From: Edaphochlamys debaryana
Taxonomy: Eukaryota; Chlorophyta; Chlorophyceae; Chlamydomonadales
Length of the DNA: 64,000 nt
Assembly (NCBI GenBank): GCA_016858145.1
Contig: JAEHOE010000223.1
Span: 1 to 64,000 of the forward strand
Direction: 5' to 3'
Both the position numbers and the translations under genes were made by a program. The notes beneath the pieces were generated by a model. The model was not told the DNA's origin, made no database searches, and was given only the letters and a program-made list of their open reading frames with translations. Position 1 is the stretch's first letter. Each line of letters starts with the position of its first letter. Of this stretch, positions 1-8,833 are shown piece by piece.

Positions 1-26
1 AAAGTGTCAAGGCGTGTCAAGGCGTG

Positions 27-499
27 TCAAGACTGGTGGAGCAGCGCGCTGGCCTTCGTGCCCAGCAGGGTCATCGCGGCGGACCGGGAGAAGTTCATGC
101 GCAGGTTGAGCCGCACATTCGCGGTCAACTTGGCGTGTTCATCGGAGGCTCCGGAAGAGAGCGCGCGGCAAGCGACAGCGGCAGCGGTCGCGATCGCGTC
201 CTGGAGAATCTCCGTAGAGTCCCCGTCGGTATCGATGGTGGTATCCTAGTCCCGTAGTACGCGGACTCAATGGCGCGCAGCATGAAGGTGCCTAGGGCGC
301 GCACGACCTCGCGGTTGAACTGAGTGACATCCTCGAAATACGGCGTGATCTTGTCGTGGAGGACTTCATACCTCTGTACAAAGACCTCTGCCGCTTCGTG
401 GCGGACCCAGTCGTCCGCGAGGGAACAAGCCTGGCAGGCGACCGCGAGCTGCCAGAGCTCGTCCTTGGCTTTTGCCATGCGACGGCTGATGCTGGGCAT
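27..499 (-). pseudogene. Unknown island protein, broken by one frameshift
   Basis: The minus-strand frame starts at base 499 (MPSISRRMAKAKDELW) and reads as a helical protein to about base 245. There the open frame turns into arginine/proline-rich noise. The adjacent frame continues with natural composition (IDTDGDSTEILQDAIATAAA) and ends at a TGA at 27-29. One indel near 235-245 therefore explains the break, and the unbroken product would be about 155 residues. I recognise no family. Its stop codon lies inside a 10-bp tandem repeat (gtgtcaaggc, three copies, bases 4-30). Intronless and compact like the rest of the left island. Confidence 0.5.
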
Positions 500-519
500 G
501 TCTTTTGCTTGTGGAGTCG

Positions 520-562
520 CGGGTCTTTAGAGTCGGGTCTTTAGAGTCGGGTCTTTAGAGTC
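520..562. repeat. 14-bp tandem repeat
   Basis: The unit gtctttagagtcgg is present about three times just upstream of the start of the minus-strand gene ending at base 27. It is one of several very short perfect tandem arrays in the first 12 kb. Confidence 0.7.
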
Positions 563-610
563 TGGTCGGGTCTTCAAAGAAAGCGAGAAGATACGCCCAT
601 CACTTTTTTG

Positions 611-1008
611 ATGTTTTTGGTCGACGATAGAAGTTTTGAAGTAATGGTACACGTACACGCGTTACCCCAGCCCCAGACACACGCAACCACCAGAATCCAT
701 TGCCAATTCTGCAAGACGGTCTTCCAGCATGGCTCCGGCCTCCGCCGGACACAAACAAGACATGTCGCTCCCAACCAGACACGTCCTACATCGACGAGGA
801 TAAAACTCCACACGCTGCTGCTGCGTCGCACAGATGGCGTGGTCTCGCTCATTGAGCACATGTATTTTAATCATGCCCTTCCCCAGAATTGGACCGTGCG
901 GCTCCGCTCTCTCAAACAACGCCTCGCTGAGATCCGCTGCATGATGAGGAGTACAGGCTCATCAATCAAAGATCGCAAAGCCCTCGCGTGAACGTCCTCA
1001 ATCAATGA
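611..1008 (+). pseudogene. C2H2-finger-like island protein, probably frameshifted
   Basis: From ATG 611 the frame encodes a finger-like segment (IHCQFCKTVFQHGSGL) with a Cys-x2-Cys pair and nearby histidines. It then carries a stretch resembling the conserved block after zinc fingers in many giant-virus proteins (MYFNHALPQNWTVRL). Near base 942 the frame turns unnatural, and the next frame continues with HDEEYRLINQRSQSPR to a TGA at 1006-1008, so one indel is likely. The histidine spacing of a canonical C2H2 finger is not intact. Role inferred: nucleic-acid binding. A competing minus-strand frame (662-919) looks like a shadow. Confidence 0.4.
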
Positions 1009-1062
1009 GCAAAAAGTCATTCGTGAGGTTGAGGTCGATCAGTGTGAAGCGATCTGCTTAGA

Positions 1063-1514
1063 TCAAGCAGACGCAGTCGCAGCCGCATACTCGCGCAGGG
1101 CGGCCAGGAGCTCCTCGTTGGGCGCGTCATTCGGGAGAAGACCATCGACCACGACTGCGCATCGAGTATCTTGATCAGGGCGCCCCCGCGGCATTGGCAT
1201 TCTTTACCTCCGTCTCATGACGGCCAGCCAAGGTCCAAACGGGTCGGTCGCGTCTTCCTCCTCGAGGTTAACGCGTTCACGAAATCGTCCATGGCATCGC
1301 TGGCCCCATTCGAAATCCGGGTGCTTCTTGGTCAGGCCCAGGTCCACCCGCGCATGGATCGTCGAGCCGCTCAGGAAGACGAGCTTGGCCAGCTTCGTGG
1401 TGCATCGGTACGGTCCGGGTAGATCTCTTCACCAGGCCGGTGTATGTCCTGAAGCCGTTCTGAACGGAATCGCTGGTCAAGTGGACGAGGACGTGCACGA
1501 CGTTTGGAAGCCAT
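1063..1514 (-). pseudogene. Degenerate island gene with several frameshifts
   Basis: Minus-strand coding signal begins at base 1514 (MASKRRARPRPLDQRF), then hops between all three frames. Readable pieces include KLVFLSGSTIHARVDLGLT and LLPNDAPNEELLAALREY, ending at a TGA near 1063. At least three frame changes are needed to join them. The plus-strand frame over 1217-1519 has less natural composition. No family recognised. The gene appears to be a remnant. Confidence 0.35.
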
Positions 1515-1739
1515 TTTGACTTTGTCTCAACTCAAGTTTTATTTAGTAGAGTAGCGAGTGTAGTGGAGAGACCATATCCCTTTCAATTTTTTGGTCGACA
1601 TTCCTTAGGCGAACATCGCGACCTTGGCAGTACGACAAGTGTGGATCTTGGAAGCTGACACAGAGGGGAGAGGATCGGGCCATGGCAATTTAGCTCTTCT
1701 CTAAGTCTAGTTTAGCTTTGAAATAGGGAAGAAGAAGAA

Positions 1740-3079
1740 ATGACGGTCCTCAGCGTCGTGCTGCGATCGTGGGCGTCAACATCGCGGCCGTGCTCATCGT
1801 CGGCACCGCGGTCGCAATGGGCAACTCGGGAAACTCTTCCTCTGGGAGATCGCCGCCCGGGTCACTCGCAAATGGAACCAAACCTCCTCCTCTACCAGCA
1901 TCATTACCAGCATCACATCCTGCAGCATCTCCTGCCTCATCACCGGGAGCATCGTCGGCTGCTGCGTCTCCAGCATCACATCCTGCCTCATCTCCTGCCT
2001 CATCACCGGGAGCATCGTCGGCTGCTGCGTCTCCAGCATCACATCCTGCAGCATCTCTTGCCTCATCACCGGGAGCATCGTCGGCTGCTGCGTCTCCAGC
2101 ATCACATCCTGCCTCATCTCTTGCCTCATCACCGGGAGCATCGTCGGCTGCTGCGTCTCCAGCATCACAATCCGCCAGCATCTCCTGCCTCATCTCCTGC
2201 CTCATCTCCTGCCTCATCATCAGGAGCATCGTCGGCTGCTGCCTCATCAGGAGCATCGTCGGCTGCTGCCTCATCAGGAGCATCGTCGGCTACTGCTTCT
2301 CCATCGTCATCTCCTGCTTCATCAGGAGCATCGACTGCTACAACAGGTGCTACATCGGCTGCTACAACAGGTGAACCTCCCTCATCGGCGACGGTCGCAA
2401 CCTCCGCAGAGCCTTTGTCGGACGGTTCCTCGTACACTTTCGATAGCCTGGAATCGCTCCGCGACAAAACGTTTGCTGGTATCAAGGAACTAGATAACGT
2501 ACAGGTACCGCCAGGTGGCTCGCCAAAGGTTTCCAAGTCATTTGAGAACCAGTACCATGCTTTTAAGACTCACGACACATTAAAAGTGGTCTACAACGAG
2601 GGCTACAACTGGTGCATGGCTCGCTACCATGAACGCGTCGAGCAGTACTGCCAACAAGTGGGTGGCCCCGCTAGGTGGCAAGCCTACCAGAGCACCTACG
2701 ATTGGTACGTCGATCACGCGCCCGCGTTGGTCGACTTGGAGGAATCCGTCAATATCACGTTCATACAGGACTATGACTTCATCATGATGGAACAGGGCAC
2801 ATCATCCGCCGCATCATGTTGGTACTACGTCATCACAAAGGTGTTGCCCGGCGATAGTGGCAACGAGGTGCTGGGCGAATTGCAGAAGCTGATCTCCCTG
2901 CTATCAGACCTGGAAGAAGCCTTAATTGCCCAAGGCAGCTCAGACAAGCATCGCGCTGTTTGGGAGCGTACGCCCAGCTGCGCGCTGTTTTCCTCGTTAC
3001 GTTGCTGGCCAGAGAGCCGCCTCTGCCTCCCGACGTGCAGACGTACAAGCCATGGTTTGAAGCCAACTTTACTACATAA
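1740..3079 (+). pseudogene. Membrane-anchored Ala/Ser/Pro-stalk protein, frameshifted
   Basis: The product would have a short N-terminus, one hydrophobic helix (NIAAVLIVGTAVAMG) and then a long alanine/serine/proline stalk. The stalk is built from 60-66 bp repeats (PASSPGASSAAASPASH, about 1910-2330). A globular C-terminal domain of roughly 190 residues begins near SYTFDSLESLRDKTF and contains VEQYCQQVGG and DYDFIMMEQG. Three breaks are visible: just after ATG 1740, inside the stalk near 2168, and near 2940. After the last one the natural frame ends with PDVQTYKPWFEANFTT at TAA 3077-3079. The layout suggests a virion-surface or envelope stalk protein, but I recognise no family for the C-terminal domain. 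Confidence 0.5.
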
Positions 3080-3207
3080 GCAAGCGTGAACCAATTCGCC
3101 CAAAAATTGATCTCTTGGGGGGGGGCAATGAGAATCGTGCTATATCATCTGTGTAACAACTCTCTCTCTCACAACTCTCAATTTGCTACCTCAACTTCTC
3201 TGCAACC

Positions 3208-3625
3208 ATGTCGACCACCGTGACTCTCGTCAAGGCGGCCCGCCCAGACGCAGATCAAGTCTGAGCCCGCCGCGCAGCCCGCTGCCGGTGTGTTCAACTT
3301 TGGCCTGAAGAACAAGGACGCCAAGGCGACGATCATCGCATCGACGACCACGGTGGATAAGAAGGGTGAGCAGATGGTTAAGAAGGGTGCGGCCCTGCTC
3401 GTCAAGGGCAGCATCAACATTACCAATGGAGCTGCTCGCCTGTCTCCTGAGGAGATGGCGAAGGCCGCGACCAGCAAGGAGGCGGCCAGTGAGGCCGAGA
3501 TCCGGGCTCACCTTCGGATCATGAACGCAAGGCGTGTGCAGGAGAAGTTCATTGAGCATACTTCTGCAGTCGCCTCGCAAAAGGTGACCGCCACCATCAA
3601 CCGTCTGTCGGTGAAGAAGGAGTAG
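3208..3625 (+). pseudogene. Small lysine-rich island protein, one frameshift
   Basis: ATG 3208 opens a short frame (MSTTVTLVKAARPDAD) that stops after 18 codons. From about base 3250 the adjacent frame carries the real continuation (IKSEPAAQPAAGVFNFGLK) through a 111-residue basic, alanine-rich helical protein to TAG at 3625. One indel near 3240-3250 joins them, and the unbroken product would be about 139 residues. A TATA-like tract (gctatatc) lies about 70 bases upstream. No family recognised; size and charge would fit a small nucleic-acid-binding or virion protein, which is a guess. Confidence 0.45.
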
Positions 3626-3712
3626 GGCTCGTGAGAGCTTGCTCCGCCTTTTTTGGGTCGGTCGTAGTGGTCGTAGTCAGAGTCAGTGACGCAGTGACGA
3701 TGAAGGTCCGCG

Positions 3713-3720
3713 CATATAAA
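3713..3720 (+). promoter_or_regulatory. TATA-like box upstream of BTB gene
   Basis: The sequence catataaa lies about 40 bases before the chosen ATG at 3756, in a short A/T-rich gap after the previous gene. Position and composition fit a core promoter. Confidence 0.4.
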
Positions 3721-3755
3721 CGACATGTCAGAAGTTCTTGTCATGTTATGACACC

Positions 3756-5622
3756 ATGCGCGTGCCGGGGCCGATTGTCGCTTTTGTCACGCGTCCCGTC
3801 GGGCCGCTGACGCTCGCGGCCTGCTCCCACGGCTTCTGCGCGGTTGACACGACCGGCCGCGACTCCTCGAGCCTGGACATCCAGGCAGAGCCCACGATCG
3901 CGGTCGACGGCGGCGACGTCGATGCCGCGGCGTATGACCCGTTTACGCAGGGCGTCGTCTGGGTCCAGGGCCGCGGCATCTTTTACGCCCGCGACGGCGT
4001 CTGCAAGGGCGCGCGCATCGGCACGCTGCCACGGGAGCTCTGGCCCGTCCGGTCCATGCACGCAAACGCCCGCGGCGGCGTCGTCGTCCTCTCCGCCTCC
4101 GGCGCCGTCGCGCTCCTGCTGCTGCCCGCCGTCAGCGGCCCGCGACTTCTCGGAGCCGCGCATCCTCGTCAACTCCTCGGCCACCGCCGTCGCCGTCGAC
4201 GCGGCGCGGGGTCTCATCTTTGTCGCCTTCAAGGACCGCACCGTCCGACTCCTCTCGATCGAGGTCACGGGCGAGGTGCAGAGAGTCCGGTCCTCCAGCG
4301 CGAGAGCTTACGCCTGCAGCAAAAAGCGCTGGGCGAGATCGTCGCGATGGCCGTCGACCCGGGGACGCGGGTCCTGTACCTCGTCGACGACGTGGGCCCA
4401 GCTGGCACAGACTTCGGTCACCGCTATGATGACGACGACGCAGAGGACGGCCATGACGCCGAAGAGGGCGAGGTCCTGCACGGCCATGTCCATGTCAACG
4501 GTCAAGGTCACGGCCAAGGTCACGGTCAAGGCCAAGATGAAGATGTCGACGATGTTGACAATGAAGATGTCGACGATGTCAACGATGGAGATGAGGTCCG
4601 AGTCCACGACGTCGACGTGCTCTTGACAACGCGCGGGTTACTCTTAAGTCCGGAGCCGGCCGGCTCGGACATGGCCGCGCGAGTCGCCGCCGTGCTGCAG
4701 GCGCTGCCCCGCCACATCGTCAAGGGCTTCAACGCCGTCTGTGACGTCGTCCATCTGACCCATCTCTCCCGAGTCAGGCCCCGGTCCAGGGTCTGCGCCT
4801 CGAGCCCGACCAGCGCCTCGAGCTCGTCCGGGAGGTGCCCTTTGGCGCGGACGCCGCCGCCTTCATGCCCTGTCCGTCCGTGCCGTCGCTTCAACTCCTG
4901 GCCGTGCGCGACGGCCTGACCGGCGACTGGGACGTCGCTGAGATGGCGGCGACGACGCCGCCGGGCACTTGTCAGACGTGCGCCCCCTACGTGCGCCCCC
5001 TGGCCGCCGACTTCCAGGCGCTGCTCGGGACGGCCGACGGCGCGGATGTGACCCTCGTGGTCGGGCCGGATGAGAAGGAGTTCCGCGCGCACCGCGCCGT
5101 CCTGCTCGCGCGCTGCGCCTTCTTCCGCCCCTTCCTCCTGGGCGGCTTCTACGTCCGCGTCGAGCGAGAGTCGAGCATGCGCATCAGGCTACCCGACGAC
5201 ACGCGGTCATCTTCGAGCGCATCCTGGAGCACCTGTACTCTGGCAGCGCCCAACACGTGCCCCGGAGCGACCTCCTCGAGACGGCCGCCGCCGCCGACCG
5301 CTTCATGCTCTTTGAGTTCCGCAATGCGCTGCTCGCGCGCGCGACCGCCGCGATGACGCCGGGGACCTTTGTCCAGACGCTCGCTTTGTTCAGACGCCTG
5401 GCCGCGCCGCCGCCCGAGGAGCTCATGCGCGCCGCGCTGCGGTACTACGTCGACAACCAGGAGCCCATCCTCCGCGACCACGAGGCCTCCGTTGGCGCGC
5501 TCATTGCGCAGGAGCCCGGCCTGGTCCTCGAGCTGCTCGGCGCGGTGGCTTCTGGGTCTGCGTCCGGGTCTGCAGGACCCCAGACGCGACCTCACAAGCG
5601 CCGGCGCCACCTGGAGGCCTAG
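3756..5622 (+). pseudogene. BTB/POZ-domain protein with propeller-like N-terminus, frameshifted
   Basis: The C-terminal half is a clear BTB/POZ domain: DVTLVVGPDEKEFRAHRAVL, LARCAFFRPFLLGGF, then FERILEHLYSG. A helical BACK-like tail follows (LMRAALRYYVDNQEPI) and the gene ends RRRHLEA at 5622. The N-terminal half resembles repeated beta-propeller blades (ILVNSSATAVAVDAARGLIF; AVDPGTRVLYLVDDVGP) with a Gly-His-Gln and Asp/Glu-rich insert near 4480-4610. The natural frame changes near 4125-4145, 4285-4315, 4765-4790 and about 5200, so at least four indels break it. Start chosen at ATG 3756, which follows a TATA-like box. BTB proteins usually recruit substrates to cullin-3 ubiquitin ligases, and giant viruses carry many. 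Here the gene seems inactive. Confidence 0.7.
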
Positions 5623-5699
5623 GGAACGAAGGACAGATGGAAATTTGCGGGCAGACAGGGATGTGGAAAGTCAGGGCAGAGTTCAGGATTGATGAATTG

Positions 5700-6121
5700 A
5701 TGTCTAGAATGTCTAGAATGTCTAGAATGTCTAGCGCCGTCAAAGAGGACGCAGACGTGCAGGACCTCTTGGAGCAACTGAACATGGCTGATGATGACGA
5801 CGACGGACGATTTTGTAAGATGTAAGATACCGGTCGATGTCCGCTTTGGGTCCGCTTTGGTCCGACATGTGGAGTCCGACGTCGTGGTCACCGAAGAGAC
5901 GACGCTCCGTGAGCTGCGCGCCCATGGTCATGGCCCTGACCCATGTCAGTGTCGACAAGATGGCTTTTCTCCAAATGGCGATCGTGTTCGGCACTGTGCC
6001 GCCCCAGGAGGTCCCCCTCTTTGGCGCCGACTTTGACGACTGGACGCTCGCCGATTACATAGACGCGATCACGGGTGACGCCTTTGACCTCGACGACATT
6101 GCCTGCATCCGCGTGGAGTAA
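5700..6121 (+). pseudogene. Unknown acidic island protein, frameshifted
   Basis: The frame begins at ATG 5700 within a 9-bp tandem repeat coding MSRMSRMSRMSS, then runs VKEDADVQDLLEQLNMADDD. It shifts near 5800-5815 to a frame reading CKIPVDVRFGSALVRHV and ESDVVVTEETTLRELRAH. It shifts again near 5925 to MALTHVSVDKMAFLQMAIVF and ends DLDDIACIRVE at TAA 6121. The pieces join into about 138 residues of mixed alpha/beta character. No family recognised. The next gene is convergent, on the minus strand. Confidence 0.45.
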
Positions 6122-6146
6122 ATGCTGAACGATCACGATCATGAAC

Positions 6147-6740
6147 CTAGGACTCGATGCCCCGGCAGTGGTAGGACCCCGCAAAGAACGTCACGAGGCT
6201 AAATTCAGAACCAAACTCCAGGTACGCCCGGATCAAGTAGTGCAGGAGGCCCGCGCTGATCGTGACAATGATGAGGACGGATAGGAGACTCCTGAGATAA
6301 ACAATCCTCTTCTGTAGGAGGTCATTCTCGCGGCCTCGCAAGTCTTCGTTGCGGTAGACGTCCAGGAACTGGTCGATGACCAAGAGGATCAACATGGGGA
6401 GGACAAAGATGAGCTTTGCCTTGGTCGTCGCCAGGTACAGCCCGTAAATGAGCAGCGTCGTCTTGACGTGGTCGAGGAAGCGTCTTTTGTTCTTTTCCTC
6501 TTCTTTCTCTCCTTCTGGCTCTTGGCTCTTCTTCTCAGGGTCGGCCTCTTTTTCGTCTTGTTCTCCGGGTTGACCGGTATTGACCAGCGTGATCACAAAA
6601 AAGACCGAGAGCACCGCCACGACGTGCTTGGCCAGGATGGAGTTTGTCAGCAGGCGCTGCAGGTCGCACGAGAAGAACTTGTCAAAGTATGGCGCGACCA
6701 TGATGACGTAAAAGACCATGAGCGCATTCTTGTAGTCCAT
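6147..6740 (-). CDS. Four-helix membrane protein, intact, giant-virus-like
   Basis: An open frame of 197 residues starts MDYKNALMVFYVIMVAPYF. Hydrophobic segments lie near residues 5-20, 38-55, 91-120 and 151-172. After the second is a charged Glu/Lys-rich loop (residues about 58-86, KSQEPEGEKEEEKNKRR). The N-terminal block with CDLQRLLTNSILAKHVVAVL resembles a small membrane protein I associate with large algal viruses and mimivirus relatives; this is from memory and not verified. It is one of the few unbroken genes of the island. Upstream of the start the minus strand has CATATAG about 25 bases away. Function unknown; a virion-membrane role is an inference. Confidence 0.65.
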   Translation of the reverse strand: MDYKNALMVFYVIMVAPYFDKFFSCDLQRLLTNSILAKHVVAVLSVFFVITLVNTGQPGEQDEKEADPEKKSQEPEGEKEEEKNKRRFLDHVKTTLLIYGLYLATTKAKLIFVLPMLILLVIDQFLDVYRNEDLRGRENDLLQKRIVYLRSLLSVLIIVTISAGLLHYLIRAYLEFGSEFSLVTFFAGSYHCRGIES

Positions 6741-7081
6741 TGCCGATCCGCGACGGTTCTATATGACTATGACAACTTGTACTGTCTCCTAGAACCAAAA
6801 AAATGGTGTCAGTCGATTCAGTCAATTCAGACAGTGAGATATGAAGTGCGCGCGTCTGTCAATGCCAGTGAAGTACAATGTTACTTGCTGTTGAGATGTC
6901 TGAACACCCTCGAAGTGACGCAGGGCATGGCTGCGCTACTGGGCATGTCTACAGACCCTGACATGTCGGAAGAGGAAGAGGAGGACTGACATGGCTTGGG
7001 CTTGGGCTTGGGACCGGACCAAAAAATGCGGGGTTTGAGGCCGCATGACTTTTAGGGTGCTAGGAAATGACAGTATGACAG

Positions 7082-7550
7082 TCAACAGAAGGCCAGCAAG
7101 AGCATGGTGGGGCGCGTCAGGATGTCCAGTGCAAAGTCTAGGGTGTGGCCCGCATCGTTCAGGGCCTGCTTGGCCGGGCTGGCGGTATTCGGACCCGTTG
7201 CGATCCTCAGACCCGTGCACAGCTCGAGGGCAACCGCGTAGCTGTGCCGGACGGCGTCGCTGCACAGAAGGGCCTTGACGCCGTTAAGCGCCGCGCCGGG
7301 GTACAGCATCATTCCCGGCGGGTTAGATGCTGACTTGGCAAAGATCTTGAGATCCTTGGCGGCTTTGGAAGTTTGGCACCTGTCCACGCCCATGAGGAGC
7401 GAGAAGCCCGTGAAGGAGGCTGGGCAGGGGGTAGTAGGCCTGCGTGCTGCTGTCGTGCTTCGGCGGGCAGGCCACAAACATGTCAAAGCTGTCAACGCTG
7501 ACAGTGGGGTACTTGGTCAGGTACCTCATCATCTTCTTAGCGTCCAACAT
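7082..7550 (-). pseudogene. Unknown island protein, one frameshift
   Basis: ATG at 7550 opens MLDAKKMMRYLTKYPTVSVD and runs through FDMFVACPPKHDSSTQAYY. Near 7410-7440 the natural frame shifts to TGFSLLMGVDRCQTSKAAKD and continues to LTRPTMLLLAFC, stopping at 7082. Joined length would be about 155 residues, ending in a hydrophobic stretch. No family recognised. Confidence 0.45.
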
Positions 7551-7835
7551 TGGAGAGTCGGATGTAGAGAGATGTAGAGATGGTGTAGAGTCTATAGAGT
7601 AGTTGAGCTCGGGTAGAGATCGGTTCAGAGATACACACAGAGATATTAGACGGTTCAATCCAGCAGCGGGGCCAATCAATTATTTTGTGCCGCCGGACCT
7701 TTTCGTCGCGCAACTGAGGGGAGCTCCAAACCCAGAAACAATATAAAGAGTCCCCCCACAATGTGGAAGCCTTTCGCACACTTTTTTCGTGTAAGCACCT
7801 GAGACCACGAGAGCGCCTCATTAGCCCACTCAGGT

Positions 7836-7849
7836 GTATAGATATATAA
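7836..7849 (+). promoter_or_regulatory. TATA-like tract before small ORF
   Basis: The run tatagatatataac lies 45-58 bases before the ATG at 7894 in a gap poor in coding signal. It resembles the A/T-rich boxes before other genes of the island. Confidence 0.35.
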
Positions 7850-7893
7850 CGACAGAAGCAGAAGGCAAAACAAATATAGCGTATACCCCCATC

Positions 7894-8154
7894 ATGCCCC
7901 CCACTAAAGAACCGGACATGGGTGCATTCCTGGAGTCTCTATGCACGCCCGATCGACTTGCGCGCGTGCAGGTCAAGTACGGCACCGACAAGGAACAGTA
8001 CAAGGAGAAGGTGTGGCGCGACATTGTCACGGGCCATCGACGCTGGTTGTCCACTGTTCGAGCCCGATTGGTACCCGATATGAGTATTTCCCGCATGGAG
8101 AAGGAACTGCGAGTCGCTGAAGAGTTTGGGAGGCTCGTGGGCTATCATGAGTAA
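7894..8154 (+). CDS. Small helical island protein, 86 residues
   Basis: The frame MPPTKEPDMGAFLESLCTPD to FGRLVGYHE is open and reads as a charged alpha-helical protein (KYGTDKEQYKEKVWRDIVTG). The ATG at 7894 is preferred over the in-frame extension to 7834 because a TATA-like tract lies between the two. Intact, unlike most neighbours. No family recognised. Confidence 0.5.
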   Translation: MPPTKEPDMGAFLESLCTPDRLARVQVKYGTDKEQYKEKVWRDIVTGHRRWLSTVRARLVPDMSISRMEKELRVAEEFGRLVGYHE

Positions 8155-8220
8155 ACAAATACAGACAGGGACAAAAACTCATGTCAGGACCTTTCTTCAG
8201 CTGTCATTGTTCACACATCA

Positions 8221-8451
8221 TCAGTCTTTGGGAAGGTCCGGTGGATACCGAAACCAAGCCACAAAGCTGCTCAGTTCTGTATCCAGGGCGAATGTTTTGC
8301 ATGTCATTACAAATTTCCCCGCATCGTTGTGAGGCACCAAGTTAATGATGACAATAGTGATATGCACAGGTACGTTTTCGAACGATCCAACAGAAGATCG
8401 ATCCGGTAACTGTTCCCAATTATTTCTGGGCACCAATTGCTCACTAGACAT
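8221..8451 (-). CDS. F-box-like ORF, 76 residues, probably truncated
   Basis: The minus-strand frame from ATG 8451 contains VPVHITIVIINLVPHNDAGK followed by FVMTCKTF. This matches the F-box pattern of a Leu/Val-Pro start, hydrophobic helix, Asp, and Cys-Lys-x-Phe. F-box proteins bind Skp1 and bring substrates to SCF ubiquitin ligases; giant viruses and algae both encode them. No substrate-binding repeats follow, because the frame stops at 8221. It is either a truncated gene or a stand-alone F-box. The region is more A/T-rich than the host part of the window. Confidence 0.35.
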   Translation of the reverse strand: MSSEQLVPRNNWEQLPDRSSVGSFENVPVHITIVIINLVPHNDAGKFVMTCKTFALDTELSSFVAWFRYPPDLPKD

Positions 8452-8833
8452 GAGTGAAATTGATTGACTATTTGATACATTGACATAAAGGCCCAAGTGA
8501 CCAAGTTGCTTCGATTGTCTGGACTCTGTCTGAGTCAACCTTGCTGTGCGGCCCATGGGCTCCGCAATACTGGTACAGCAATAGGCGCTTGAGAGCTCAG
8601 AGCTCTCGTGTAACATGAACCCAATACATGCCTGTGCGGGTGGCATGTGGGACTCAAGCTCCTCGGGATGCGTACCCAAGCTTGAAAGCAAAGCCTATCA
8701 TTATCGACACGACCTTCCGTTGGTCTCGCCAGGTCCTCACAAAGAACGCTTTCCCTGTGCTAACCATGGCGTTACAGCACATAAGCTGTCTAGAGCGGCG
8801 AGCCACATGATCATAGCTTTCTTTACGACAGCT
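8452..8833. other. Stretch without a supported gene
   Basis: Short open frames occur on both strands but none has convincing composition or a recognisable motif. It separates the F-box-like ORF from the 3' end of the repeat-tailed gene. Confidence 0.4.

Noticed and set aside
574..861. Minus-strand ORF of 95 residues
   Set aside because: It opposes the finger-like plus-strand gene and lacks a motif.
1740..5622. Programmed ribosomal frameshifting as the cause of the many frame changes
   Set aside because: No common slippery heptamer or following structure is apparent, shifts go in both directions, and single genes would need four events.
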